From Schoenoplectus triqueter (lineage: Eukaryota > Streptophyta > Magnoliopsida > Poales > Cyperaceae), in NCBI GenBank assembly GCA_964058805.1, contig CAXKVV010000320.1, positions 1 to 64,000 on the forward strand: a stretch of 64,000 nt of DNA, read 5' to 3'. A program made the position numbers and the translations under genes. This document shows, piece after piece, positions 37,446 through 49,957 of this stretch. Under the pieces are notes generated by a model, which was not told the DNA's origin, searched no databases, and saw nothing but the letters and a program-made list of their open reading frames with translations. Positions within the stretch are counted from its first letter, which is position 1; every line of letters starts with the position of its first letter.

Positions 37446-39081
37446 TATTTTTATTTTGAAATATTTGACAATAGAATGATGAACTCATTTCTTCACACAT
37501 TTCAAGTTCATGTTTTTCAAATCGCCAAAAAAAACAAAGCTTCTTTTTTCTCCAAGTACTAAAACAATTAATTGAATATAGCAATACTGAACTTATTAAT
37601 TCAGAATTAAGTTTTTTTTTTTGGACGGCGGTAACGAAGCTATAATGGGGCGCGTTGAAGTGAATGTTACATACTAGTACTTTTTTTTTCTTTTATTCAA
37701 CTAATTCATGGCTAAATTTTAACAAGAAAGTTTTCTCCCTATATCACAAATTGTATAATGTTCATATTTTACAAGAGGGCTATGGGTTCAAGTTTTACCT
37801 TTATGTGACATCATAATATATAGAAATCGTGATGAGTTTGTTATGCATTATCGTTGATCCCTCTCATATTGAAAATTGCCTAACAGATGTAAGAACTTAT
37901 TTTTCTTCTTCTCTTTTCAAAAACAAAATCATACAATTTGCAAAAACTTCGTTCTCTTTCATAATATTAAAACATGCAGGGTCTTTTTATTAAAAACCTT
38001 GGAAATTAATGCTCTGGAGGAAGTACTTTTTGAATATCGACTATAAAGCAGGACCTCAACCCAGATCTGATTTTTGGGGCTATTGTTTATCCAAACTTGG
38101 TAAAATTTTGTTTTTGGTTCAAATAACCTTTCCGTTCGTAGAGGTCTCCATGTGGCACATGTACCATACGCTTTAAATTCCCATTGGCCTATTACCACCC
38201 TCTTTTATAACCGTCTCAATTTTAAATGGCTAGATTATATCTCCTGCTATGCATGTGATGAAAAACAGAATTCTATTTGGACGGATCCAAATAAACCAAA
38301 TTGGCTAAATCAGATTGATGCATGTCATTCAGGGAAAGTTTTTTTTCTTCTGATTTTTTATATATGTAATTTAGTTAGTTCGTTGTACATCAAAACTGAC
38401 CAGAAAATAATTCCGACCGAATTCAATATTTTTACTTTATAATTTAAAAAAATGAAGGAAATAACTATTGCTTGATAAGACATGATTTGAACAATATATG
38501 TAATATCTATCTTTTTGAAATTTTATTAATATGATTAAGTTACAAAAACAAAGTTTTTTTTGGTAGAAAAAAGCAAATATTGTTCCCATGAGGATTGGGA
38601 TGCATAATAAAAAATAAAACATTATACTAAAGCAATTTCTTGAAGAAGAGTTGGAATATCCTTGAAGATGTCTGAGAAATTCGTGCACAACTCGCCCGCC
38701 ATAACACAAATGATAGACAGTGAATTGTTGTTTTCTTAGACTAGATATAATTTCAACAGTTTGATTCAATATGGACCATTTCATATGTTTGGCCCTCTAA
38801 TAATTTTTACACTATCATGAAAAGCTTAATTCTATAGGAGTATGATGGGACTACTTTTCTGATAAAAAAAAATGGAGGCCATACCTCTATATTTCTTTTT
38901 GTTATTTTTCCTGAAGTAGAAAGGCAAATCATATGTTCATATTTCATTGACGTTACGAATAATTTACGTCCAAGTGAAGGTTTCAGCGAAACCGAATTTG
39001 AATTTTTTTTCGGAAAATAATAAGTTAGGTCATTTTAGTTGAGTCCACATCTTCTGTTGAGCATGCAGATGCAGTCTAGAT
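37446..39081. other. Non-coding, no recognised gene
   Basis: The open frames at 37959-38198, 38152-38442 and 38437-38784 overlap on both strands. They show no family motif I know. The region 37990-38300 is less AT-rich, so an old unrecognised element is possible. Confidence 0.4.
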
Positions 39082-39430
39082 AATACCCATTTTTAGTAAA
39101 TTATTTTATATTTAGAAAGATGATTAGTTTTCAATTTTTTTAGTTATATCACATCATTTATATTTTTCACTATTGATTTTGTTTCTATCTCTTCATTTAT
39201 TTTAATTAAATGACTCACATCATTTTCTTTATTTTCATTTAAAGAGATGATATGATGTCTCAAAAATACAATTTAAATACTAAAATAATATAACTCTTAT
39301 TATTTTTAATGAATTACTATATAGCTAATTATAATATTTATCATTAAATACATATTTAGCTTATTAAAAAGCTATATTTATGTTCAAAATTTTCTAACAG
39401 AAGTTATTATATAGATTTTTATTTATTTAT
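39082..39430 (+). repeat. Dispersed repeat R1, copy 2
   Basis: The inverted-orientation partner of the segment at 31555-31875. Matching blocks include ATATTTATCATTAAATA and TCTCTTCATTTATTTTAATT. The similarity is uninterrupted enough to indicate one repeat family. Confidence 0.6.
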
Positions 39431-40775
39431 TTATTTACTTTTTGGATAAAGCCACATGAAAAACCGTTTATATGTATAAAGGGTGTTAAGTCTCAAGCCT
39501 CACCTTGGTAAAGAGAAGGAAGATCCCAGAAGGTTGTAGATAGGAACAAAGAAAAACTCTCTCACATATCATAACATCAAGACTTTTATTTATCTAATTT
39601 TCATAAAACATCACCAAGACTTTTCTTTTAGCTAATTTTCTTTAATAAAAATGCTTGATCATTAATAAGTGTGACGGATATTCTCTTTTTTCAAAACAAA
39701 TTTATGTATGTCTCAAAATTGAAAGATATATTTATAATAATTAAGAAATTTTAACTAAATAGAAAAAATAAATTGAGAAGTCTCATATTTTTATTACTCA
39801 CATTCACATTTAATATTTTTTTCCCAATATTTATTATTTATAGAACTCTGTAATTTGATGGAAACTAATATAATTAGATGTTTATTTCAAATATTTCTAT
39901 TCAACAAAATTACATAATCAAATTGTATAAAATGATTTTATTTCACAGTGAAGCTCTAGTTAAAGGGTGCAAGAATCAATATACTAATTTGCCTTTTATG
40001 CGAATAGGAGTGCACAATATTTTTCAGAAATATTCTGTTATGTATCGGAAGGAGTACAATTAATTTATTAATATAGTTTTTTTCTAATCAACCTCACTTC
40101 TCTAGTTACACCAAAAAAGATCTATCGTATTCATCTAATACCCAAATTTGAATATTCTAATATTGTTTTGATCCATTACGGAAGTTATCGGCTACAAGTG
40201 AAGTGCTAGAAGATTCGGCCTATATTACTTAATTACAATAATCAGTACTATACTGTGTAAATTAATTGTCCACATTGTTTTATTAATAAAAAGACCATAA
40301 ATAAGCTTGCGTATTCCTCACATTAAATGAATTTAATTTGTGCTCAGAGAAAATATCAGTCCCTCTAAACCAGGATATTAATATTGCCTAATATGTTATT
40401 TATTATTATTATTTTTTTTTTGAGAAAAGGCCCGTAGGTAGCCTAATATGTTGTCTAGATTGTTGACCAGTATAAATATTTAAGAAGTGATAGCATTCTA
40501 CAAAAGTTCAGTACAACACCTGTGCTGACATCAAACAAAAACATGACTATTTATAAAAAATAAGTGTATTTATATCAGATCATAGTATGAGAGATATTAT
40601 GCGCTCTGAGCTAATCAAACACACCGTGTCAGTCCAAATGGTGTGGGTACATGAAAATTTAAATGCTAATGGCCGAGGATTGTAGGACAAAAATGGTGGT
40701 ATTAGGGGTACTATTGGGGCACATGATGCCTCTGACAGGGGTCTAGGTGGATAAAAACTGAGCCTCTTTTCCCCA
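39431..40775. other. Non-coding, no recognised feature
   Basis: AT-rich sequence with a few homopolymers. Open frames at 39878-40063 and 40580-40828 have no family signal; the second runs into the MITE at 40787. Confidence 0.5.
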
Positions 40776-40786
40776 CTGCCAGTTCC

Positions 40787-40933
40787 GAATCCATATCCTT
40801 TGCTGCGCTGCACCGTACAGCGCAGCACTTAGACCGTTGGATTTTCTCATGATTCGAGTCAGCACAGATTTCGAAGTGATCCAACGGTCCACGTTCTGTG
40901 CTGCGCGGTACTACGCAGCAGAGGAACAGGACT
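40787..40933. mobile_element. 147-bp MITE with 11-bp target duplication
   Basis: CTGCCAGTTCC stands at 40776-40786 and again at 40934-40944, an exact 11-bp duplication. The enclosed segment has inverted arms: left TTTGCTGCGCTGCACCG then GACCGTTGGAT, right ATCCAACGGTC then CGCGGTACTACGCAGCAG. It can fold into one hairpin with a loop near 40850. A duplication of 9-11 bp fits Mutator-like elements better than hAT. It has no coding role. Confidence 0.85.
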
Positions 40934-40944
40934 CTGCCAGTTCC

Positions 40945-41342
40945 AGTCTCAGCCCCTGGCCCCCTGCCCATTGCTGCAGCAATTGCATTTTGATTTTGAC
41001 TTGTTGCCAGTAAATTAAACTGAGCCATACGGACTTCTAGTTTGTTGTTATTTCAATTGGACGGCCTCGATCACTGCTCTTTGTGGGGCCCCTTGCCTGA
41101 CATTTTACCGACGCTCTGCATTTCCAAAAGTACGCCCACCACCTTTCTCACACGCGTTTCAAAATGTTGATAATAAGTGAATAAATAAATACAAATAAAT
41201 GAAAAAGAAATAAATACGGAAAATGGTCTTTTCCATTGACCTAAACCGGAGAGATTTTTTTTTTTCTGAAATGAAAAAGAAAATGTTGATCCCGGGAAGT
41301 CAGGAACTTTTCTTTCTAAGACCCGGTGTTTCCGAATTCATA
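40945..41342. other. Non-coding, no recognised feature
   Basis: The minus-strand frame ending at 41028 spans the MITE and has no family resemblance. Nothing else is recognised. Confidence 0.5.
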
Positions 41343-41905
41343 TCTATGTAGTATAAAGCAGCTGAGAATTTGAAGATTCATTTTTTATCATAATATTTTT
41401 TTATTATTTTTATTTTATTTTTTAATTAGACGGATAATATCTATTTTTGATTGATCGAATATATATAATTGCGTCAATTGATCCCCTCTTCTTCTCTGTT
41501 TCTTTCCCATATATACTATTATTTTCATAATATAATTTTTTTATTATTTATGCACATAATTTACAAATTAGAATATTCAATATCTTACTATTTATGTTAT
41601 GATATAAAAATTCAATTTAAGATTTAAGGTATGCGCTATGATTAGCAACATTGTACATATTTGATGAAAATTAATGGTGATAATATATGTTGGAATAATT
41701 CATTTTTTTTACCATAAACATCATGATTCATTAATTCATAATGTGTAGAAAATCTCATCAAATATTAAATCTGGTTTTTATTATAGATTTTCTCTATAAT
41801 TTGATGAATTTATAATTTAATATTAAATCAATGTGATTTTTTTTATTTTATAATGTTTTCATATTTAAATAAAAGGGTCTGTTGCAACGCGGGGTATATA
41901 GCTAG
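41343..41905 (+). mobile_element. Non-autonomous Helitron B
   Basis: It starts TCTATGTAGTATAAAGC and ends with GCAACGCGGGGTATATAGCTAG. It is inserted between A and T. The terminal GC-rich stem is weaker than in copy A. Internal blocks match copy A through most of the length (TTAGACGGATAATAT, ATTGATCCCCTCTTC, TAATTTGATGAATTTATAAT). It is 563 bp, about 100 bp longer than A. Confidence 0.85.
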
Positions 41906-42927
41906 TAATACATAAAGAGATAAAAAAATTTAAGTTTTTAAAATATATCACATCATCATTTTTATTATTAATTTATTTTATTTTTTTTTCATATTTTTGA
42001 ATCCAGCTAATAATAAAAGATCGACTAGTTTGAAATAGTGGCGTGTCCATGACATGCTATTCATTTTTTTAAATTTAATTACAGAAAAATATAATATCTA
42101 ATGACTATACGTCAAAAATTTATGAGATAAAAGTCAGAAATTTAAACTTGGATGACTTCACTCTATTTTTTGTCCGAAAAAAGTTACTACAAAAAATAAA
42201 AAACACATTGTCACTTTTTTAACATTATTTCGCCAGCACCTTTATATCATGTAAATGATTAAAATAGCCTCGCTATATTTTCTAAAGAGTTGTAAATACT
42301 TCATTCTATTTATTTTTTTACGTTGATATGAATAAAATAATTCGACAACACTATTTGAGCGTGTCAATTCGTGTAAGAGAATATATTATTATAATAATTG
42401 TGCGCACCAGAACATGTTTCTGTTATATGGAGAAGAGTTGGGGAATATGAAATTTATGTCCATGGTGAGGAGATATATAGGATTTGCAGCGTTGTTCCGA
42501 CTAAATAAGATTTTTTTTTTTTTTTTTGCAGAAATCCATCTTTTGGCGTTGAAACAAGGAAATTTGATTATCTGATATTTTTCATGAAATTTTATAATAA
42601 TACAACAAAATAATAAAAGAATATTCGAACCTTTATGAGAGTTTTTTTTTTCCATTTTTACAATACAGGGGAAATTTTTGTAAGAAGAAGAAGCAAAAAG
42701 TTGTACAAGTGGGAAGTGAATGTCGATCACCAAGCATCCACTATAATCAATTAATCATTAATTGTAGTATATATCTTTCCTTTTTGGAACATTCATGATC
42801 TTCAATCAGTAATTAATTTTGTTTATTCTTTTTTTGTTATTTCTTCGAAATATACACATTACACAGTCTAAACTCTAAACTTATATAACTTTATCGTCAT
42901 ATCTTCACATATTGTGAAGGTTTTTAC
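41906..42927. other. Non-coding, no recognised feature
   Basis: AT-rich with homopolymers (T run at about 42512-42528). The 114-residue minus-strand frame at 42389-42733 is low-complexity. Confidence 0.5.
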
Positions 42928-43558
42928 TAGCACTGAATTAAAAAATCTCGGCCTCGGAATTAACTCAGCTCGGGTTTAATTCGGGCTAGAGTTAATATGG
43001 CTTAAGCTAATCTGTCTCGAACTAATTTGGTTTGATAGTTAAATGAGCTGAGTTTTGTGTTGGGGTTGGCTCGGCTCGGCTCGTGACTCAACTCGGTTCG
43101 AATAATAATAATTTTTTTTGCTAAACCTTAATTCGATAATCTATCTCTCATTATCTCTCATCGTCTCACCACCTCATCTCGTACTCGCTCATGACTCGGC
43201 TCATATATCTGACGCGATAGTTTTTTTGCTGGTTCATCTGTTCAAATTAGCGCAACAAAGATGTTACTAAAAATATAGTTTGTTGATATATCAATTTGTA
43301 CTAACTCATATATCATTATTGTAGATGTATTAATTTTACAGTTTGTAGATATACTAAATATAAATATCAAACCAAGTCAATGTACATGCATTAGTTCGTG
43401 AACTAGTTCATAAGCTAGCTCTAATAGTAACGACCAAGTTTAAACTAGATTTTTCAGTTCAAAACGTTTTATAAGCTCGACTCAACTCGACTTGAATTTT
43501 CTTGAGCTGGGTTTGATCTAAACCTGACTCACTCAAGCTCAACACATTTGCGGTCCTA
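42928..43558. mobile_element. hAT-like element, GGGCTGCAAA family, copy 1
   Basis: The right end TTTGCGGTCCTA and the decayed left end TAGCACTGAATTAA match the TAGGGCTGCAAA type of terminus. The flanks GTTTTTAC and ATTTCTAC agree at 6 of 8 positions. Internally there are many short GAGCTGAGTT, GGCTCGGCTC and ACTCGGTTCG motifs. The body aligns with the element at 49438-49957 (for example the block around TATACTAAAT). No transposase is encoded. Confidence 0.65.
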
Positions 43559-45756
43559 ATTTCTACACAACGGAAACCGAAACCAAGTTGATTCTTATCA
43601 TGTGACACATTTTAAAGATAACGGTCTGGAATAATTAATAAGTTTCTCTTTTTAGTGCCTTCATGAATAAACTGAGTTGTCCTAAATTGTTCATTGTTCG
43701 CAATAGAATGTAAAAAATATTCAAAACTTCTAAAATGAATTTGGGGCTTCATTTATGTATTTTATTATTATAACAGTTTACGTAATTACAAAATTTGTCT
43801 AAACCTACTTTTTTTTTTTAAAGATTGAGATCTCAGCCTCCATTTTTTTATTAACATGATGACAAGCGTGTGATCCTCAAATTACAAACTGTTACAAACA
43901 CAATGAAAGAAAAAAAAATTAAGATAAACATCAACCTACTATTTTTTTATTCCTATAAATCTATAATGATTAAGCCTAATGTGCATGAGTTTCAAAATTG
44001 AAGATAAGGACATGAGCATCATATAATCTAAAAGATGCAAATACGTTTATATTTGTTTTATGGTTGACTCATTTCAATTGAGTTAAGTAATATTGAAGAA
44101 ATCTTCTCCAAAAATTTTCTTTTAGCTAAAAATTAAAAATATAAACTACCAAAATTTAAATTTCCATAAAGTATTCTACTTCGAGTATCGAATCTTGGCT
44201 TTTTAAACTTGTATTTTTCTCAATTTCAAATTATTTTTATTTGTTGTTTCTCGTTACTTTGACATCCTCAACAATAATTTGCCATTATTCAGGGAAACAA
44301 ATCATCTCTCATTTCGTATAACTCTCAATGAATCATTTCATTTTCTTGTTCAACTCCTTAGAACATTTCATGCCATAATTTGTTCCTTTAATTCATAATT
44401 TCTCATTTTCTATTGTGAAGGGCGAAGACGAAGGGGGCTGCCAGAGACCGTCCTCCTCTCGTACTAATTTGATGAAAGTTATATATTAGATTATAATTAT
44501 TATATATTTTTATTTTGTAAAGTATATTGGTCCTCTAATTTATTAATTTTATCGCTTTAGTGATGTAAGCCAACATATCAGCAACCTCTGTTATAAATCT
44601 TAATTCTATCCGTGTCTAACGTGCAATCTAATTGTCTAGCTAATGCATTAGCTCACGCATTTTTGTTTACTGCATTGTATATTTAACTATATTTAATATT
44701 ATTTAGTTTTTACAATGACAATGATAAATGACTTATATGACTCAATATTATATAGCTCTAGAAGATTCAAAGACATTTATTTTAATTTATTTAAATTTAA
44801 ATTAAATTTAATTATCAATGTGTATTCTGATATTTTTGTGTGAAACCGGTACCAATGTTCTGCCTTCTTATCCGGATAAGAAGGTAAAAACACGGACAGG
44901 TACTTATTTTTTTAATCAAGCTCTTATGATGCTCTGCATGACTGCATGTATCAGTTTTTAAGTGGCCTAGAAAGCAAGATCTCTCTGTGGGGAGTGTGCA
45001 TTAAATTGCAACTGCGGTGGCTTTAAGAGGCTGTAAAGTTACAAATGCTAGGCTGGAATCTTGGATTGACTATTTGAAATGGGTGGAATTCAATACTGGT
45101 ATGGTTATGGTGCAATCTTTTACTGCCGTATGCGGTACTGGTGCCACTCACATGCTTACCCTTCTATATTTCAAAATTTATGCATTTTTGACACGCGCGT
45201 CTTCCATTGACACCATCCGGTAATAAAAAAGAATGTAATTGTAACATCATTTTTCGATTTTGGAAGAATAATGCACCCAATGTTTGAATTCATGCATATT
45301 TACTACAAGTTTAAGATGAAATGTTTTATTACATCATGCTATCATATCTATTTTCTACAAAATATAATCATTTTTATATTTATTTTTTGAAAAAAGTTGA
45401 AACCAAAATTCTCCTAAGTTTTTAGATATATTAAATTTACGCTCTTAAAACATCAAATATTTTATTTTAATCTTTGAAATATCCAAAATACGATTTATTT
45501 CCGAAATGTGAAAACTCTCCAATTCACTCTTTTGACTCTCTCATAGAAATAACGAAGAGATTTATATATTCCTTGAACTGATTTAAAAACAACTTATGCT
45601 TGAATTTTGAGTTGTCCGACTTTTGCATTGCACGTGTATGTCCTTTTTGCAAAATTACCAAATCATGTTAATTTAGGCCTAAAATAGGCAAGTTTTTTTG
45701 GGGGAAATATGAGACCTTTTGCAATTCTAACAACATCACAATTCAATATCATAAAG
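43559..45756. other. Non-coding, no recognised gene
   Basis: It is mostly AT-rich. A GC-richer patch at about 44418-44460 and another near 44960-45230 (68-residue frame) show no recognisable family. Confidence 0.45.
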
Positions 45757-46124
45757 GATCCCTTGAAAATTATTTTGACATTCTCAACCATCAATCTCAA
45801 ATAAATTCATAAAAATCTTAAAAATAAAAAAGCTATAATAATCATATTCTTAAACTTCTAGATTGATTGTATTTTAAGTTTCATGTCATTGAGTGTTATT
45901 TGATATTCCATCAGAAGTCATCAAAATTATGTGATAATTATAATGGTTTAAATTTAATAAGTTTTGATGAAATATCAAATGATACTCAGATTACATAAAA
46001 CTTGAAACATAATCAATCTATAAATTTATGAATATAATTATAAATTATTTTCTATTTTTAAAATTTATTATAGATATATTTGAGATTTGAAGTCGAGATT
46101 GTTAAAATACATATTTGTCAAGGA
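45757..46124. mobile_element. Fold-back MITE, family F2, copy 1
   Basis: The two halves are inverted copies. Left TAGATTGATTGTATTTTAAG matches right CTTGAAACATAATCAATCTA when inverted. The left outer part ATCAATCTCAAATAAATT matches right ATATTTGAGATTTGAAG. The arms are about 170 bp with moderate divergence. No coding is seen and no clean target duplication was identified. Confidence 0.65.
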
Positions 46125-46512
46125 ATCAACACCAATTTTCTTAATTAATTTTACTTTCGAACTATAAGCTCCGTTAATATATTCTACGCCTTAAAATATA
46201 TTCAAAAATATACATGTGAAATGATACTTGTAAAGTAATTGAAATGCTGAAGTTGTATTATTAAAAAAATTCCAAAATCAAAATATTTTCTAAATTCGAA
46301 CAATATTAAACTTGTCATTGTTTGTCAAAATTTGTGATTACTTTATAATTTAATCAGTGATTATTTGAAGTATTTTAAAAAAAATACAGATTCCCAATAT
46401 ATATTATTTTTATATATCTTTAACAAGTCTTTAATACACCATTTCACATCGAAGGAAACTTCAATATCAATGTTATCATGTCAGCTCAAATTATATTTTT
46501 TATTTCTTTTAA
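46125..46512. other. Non-coding, no recognised feature
   Basis: An AT-rich spacer between two elements. Confidence 0.5.
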
Positions 46513-47347
46513 GAGAAAAATCTATTTTTAGTCTCTGAACTATTAGATTTGGTTTAAATTTATCCTTGAATAATTTTTCTGATTCAAATTAGTCTTTGAA
46601 TTCTTAAATTCGGTTCAAATTAGTCCATAAACTCTTAAATTCGGTTCAAACTGGTCCTTGAACTATTGAATTCGGTTTAAATTGGTACCTAAACACTTTT
46701 TTTATTCAAATTGATCATTGAGCTCTTAAATTCGATTTAAATTGGTCAATAAACTCTTTTTAATTTCAAATTAGTCTCTGAACTCTTAAATTTTGTTCAT
46801 ATGTGTCTATGATCAAATTGACTATTCTGTTGAATTCTCAATTTAGTCCATTATTAAAGTTTTAATCTATTCTCTCTTTTTTGTTGGATTTTAGTTTATT
46901 CACATGTTTGTCTTTTTCTAGTTCAAATAATTTGATTGGACTAAGGACCAACATTGATTGTTTGTGACTTTAGATCAATTTCAATGTACATATACATATT
47001 TTTTTTTGTTGATATGTATGATGGCATATATTGTTGTATGTCATAAGAGATGGAATTGAACACGGGGGTGAAAAAAAGACGTCTCAATCTTAATTAACGA
47101 TGAATTAAATGAATTATTAAATAAAATAAACAAATTCAAATAAATTTAAAAATTCAAGGATTAACTTTGACCGAAATAAAAAATTTAGGGACCAACTTAA
47201 AAATAAAAGGAGTTCAGTAAAGAATTTAAGAATTCATGGACTAGTTTAAATCAAATTAATAAATTTAAAACTAATTTGAACCAAAAAAAATCAGATTTTA
47301 ATTTAAATCAAATGTAATAATTTAGATACTAAAAACAGACTTTCCTC
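46513..47347. mobile_element. MULE-like non-autonomous element with subterminal tandem repeats
   Basis: The ends GAGAAAAATCTATTTTTAG and CTAAAAACAGACTTTCCTC are inverted repeats; the arms run about 45 bp. The flanking 9 bp are TTCTTTTAA (left) and TTTCTTTAA (right), a likely decayed duplication. Inside the left part a unit of about 36-40 bp (CAAATTAGTC followed by GAACTCTTAAATTCGG) recurs seven or more times. The right part carries inverted forms. No transposase is present. Confidence 0.65.
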
Positions 47348-47362
47348 TTTCTTTAACATAGC

Positions 47363-47772
47363 TAGGGCGGATGCACACTAGCCCAGGGGGGGAGCGGCCC
47401 CTCTGGATTTTGAAAAACAGTGCTTTTCGGTAATACTTTCGGTAGTTTACCCCCCTGTAAATTTTTTTTGCCCCCCTAGATTGTCTGATTAATTTTATTG
47501 AGAAAAAAATATTTAATATCATGTATAATGAAATAATTATGCAAAGATATCAAAATATACAATTTTATAGACGAAAATTTTCTTCATCAACTTGATTATC
47601 TATTACTTTGAGGTTTATTTTATTGTTATTTTTAATATGTAAAATGTTATTATTCTAATAAATTTTTTATTAGGTGAGAATATATATTAAATTATTATTA
47701 TTTTATTTAGTATCCGATAAGCTATTACAATCCGATATTTGCCCACACGACTAAAATTCTGCATCCGCCCAT
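47363..47772. mobile_element. hAT-like element, GGGCGGATGCA ends
   Basis: The ends TAGGGCGGATGCA and TGCATCCGCCCAT are inverted. The flanks AACATAGC (47355-47362) and TACATAGC (47773-47780) agree at 7 of 8 bases. Next to the left end is a G-rich stretch (CCCAGGGGGGGAGCGG). It sits 15 bp from the MULE-like element, so two transposons landed almost on the same spot. Confidence 0.75.
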
Positions 47773-47780
47773 TACATAGC

Positions 47781-48875
47781 CAATTATTGTTGGTGGAGTT
47801 TGTGTCGTGGAGAAAGCAACCCTAGCTAGCTTGGTGCCTCGGTCTCCTCCAGAGACAGCAACGCTTCCACCATCAGTAGTATTATTATATTTATTTCGTG
47901 TCATTATTCCACATAAGCCGTCCATCGCAATCTAGGCTTTAACCCTTTATCCGTGCTTTATCCCTTCACTTTGCATACATGCATTCTCCAATCAAGATAT
48001 AGATAGATGCAAAGGAAAGGCAAACCAGTTCATTCTTTCGTTTTTCTTTCGGTTTCCTTTTCTGTGCGCGGTCTCTCCGATGAATTAGCTTTATAGTAGG
48101 TCACATGCATGCATGGCTTTTGAATGAAGGGTGACAATTTATGACAGTGGGGCGGTCCTCGGTCAAACGAATAGGCAATGCACCTAATGTTTGGATTATA
48201 TGAGGGGCCAAACCACCCTTATTACAGGCTAGATGCTAAGCTATTGATTTTTGAGTTGTATATACATTTTTTGAAGAAGTGGTATTACTACCACTCGTTT
48301 CATTAAAGAAAGTAAGAAACAAATATTCACTTCGGTACCACATTTCAGTACCATAGGATTCAAAATACAAACCACCTACATAATAACAGAATATAACTAA
48401 TGTATATGATCCAAATATTAAAAAACATAATAAGAATTTAACAGTGTTTTTATATATTTTTTAACATTCTTAGAATTCTCAAAATTAGCTAGTCTTCTCT
48501 TCAATTTTAATTGACAATTCCTATGTGCCTCTAATTTGTCATACCCAGCTGTCCAAAATCACGACAGGAAACTGACAAAAGGAAATCGGCCAAGAAGAGA
48601 AATGATCTTAGAATCCTTAAAACATACCACTAATTATTAAATTGAATTGAATAATCAGTTCTTTCTCCGGACCGTTCCTCTTCCTCTACTTCTAATAGCA
48701 TTAAATTTAATTTTCAGCAACATTAAGTGGTATTATTAAATGTATATTATCAATGTAACTACTACCTTTGGCTTGATTCCAAAATTTAATTAAAGTGATA
48801 ATAGATCCTTCTAAATTTCTAATATTTTACGATTGACTTCCTGAAAAATTAATCGGTTCTTTTTTCCCATAAAAT
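47781..48875. other. Non-coding, no recognised gene
   Basis: The 47790-48180 part is less AT-rich, but the 66-residue minus-strand frame there starts inside the hAT element and is unlike known families. Confidence 0.45.
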
Positions 48876-49092
48876 TAGGGGTGTCAATGGATCTGATCGA
48901 GTCATTAATATTTTATTATTTTTTAATTTGATCCGTTTAAATGGGATCAAATTTTCTTTAACCATTTGTATATATTTTATGCAATTTATATATTAATTAA
49001 TATATAAATAATCTTTAATTAGTATTAAATCACACACTAAATAAAAATATAAATAAACGGATAGGATCGATTTATATCTGACCCGATCCATG
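48876..49092 (+). mobile_element. Truncated relative of the GGTGTCAA hAT-like element
   Basis: It opens with TAGGGGTGTCAATGG, the same terminus as the element at 29551. It has similar GATCCGTTT and GACCCGATCC motifs. No matching right end (TTGACACC) is found, so it is probably truncated; the right limit is approximate. Confidence 0.5.
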
Positions 49093-49437
49093 ATAGATAA
49101 TTTTTTTTTTATCATATCTGAGTGATTTATTCTCAATCATTTTGGATCGATCGGATCAAATTTTGTCCTCAAAATAAAACCCAAATGACAACACCCGGCT
49201 GGTAACATTTTAGAAGGAAATTTCAGAGAAATCGGCTTTGAGCTAATGCCTAACTTGGCGGGGGGTGGCCGTGTTTTTGTGTGTTGTAATGATGGTGGTG
49301 GGGGTTCATAAATGTTGCGGGCCTCACTACTAGTTTCATCAAATGGGCATGACAACTTTAGCCCAACGTCCCCGACCTCACTGATCGGGAATCAGATCAC
49401 TGATCAGAAAAGCAGTAGCAATCCAACCGTCTGTCCC
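49093..49437. other. Non-coding, no recognised feature
   Basis: It contains a G-rich patch (49258-49310) crossed by a 72-residue minus-strand frame with proline-rich content and no family match. Confidence 0.45.
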
Positions 49438-49957
49438 TAGGGCTGCACAAAAAAATTCGGGCTTGTGATTCAATTCGGACTCAGTTCGGGCTCGAGCTAA
49501 TATGACTCAGTAGTTAAATGAGCCGAGTTTGAATTAGGGTTGGCTCAGCTCGTGGCTCGACTCAGATCGAATAAAAAATAGTTGAATTCTAATCCGATAG
49601 TTTATATATATCTAACTCGATAGCTTTTTATTGTTTTATCCATTCAAATTAATGTAGCGAAAATGTTATTGAAAATATAATTTATTGATATAACAATTTT
49701 GTACCAACTCTCATATTAATCTTCCAAATGTACCAAAGTTATAGTTTATAGATATACTAAATCTAAATGTCAAATTGAGTCAACGTACATACATTGACTC
49801 ATGAGTCAGATCACGAGCTAGATCAAATAGTAACGAGCCGAGTTTGAGCTAGGTTTTTCAGCTCGAAGTGTTTCACGAGCTCGGATTGACTCGACTCAAA
49901 TTTTTATGAGCCGAACTTGAGCTAAACCCACCTCGACTCGTCTCATTTGCAGCTCTA
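49438..49957. mobile_element. hAT-like element, GGGCTGCAAA family, copy 2
   Basis: The ends TAGGGCTGCACAAA and TTTGCAGCTCTA are inverted. The body aligns with copy 1, including GTTAAATGAGCCGAGTTTGA and TAGTAACGAGCCGAGTTTGA. The flanking duplication is not convincing, which suggests decay. It is non-coding. Confidence 0.75.

Noticed and set aside
40711..41028. 105-residue minus-strand frame
   Set aside because: It runs through an inserted MITE and its duplication, and has no family motif.
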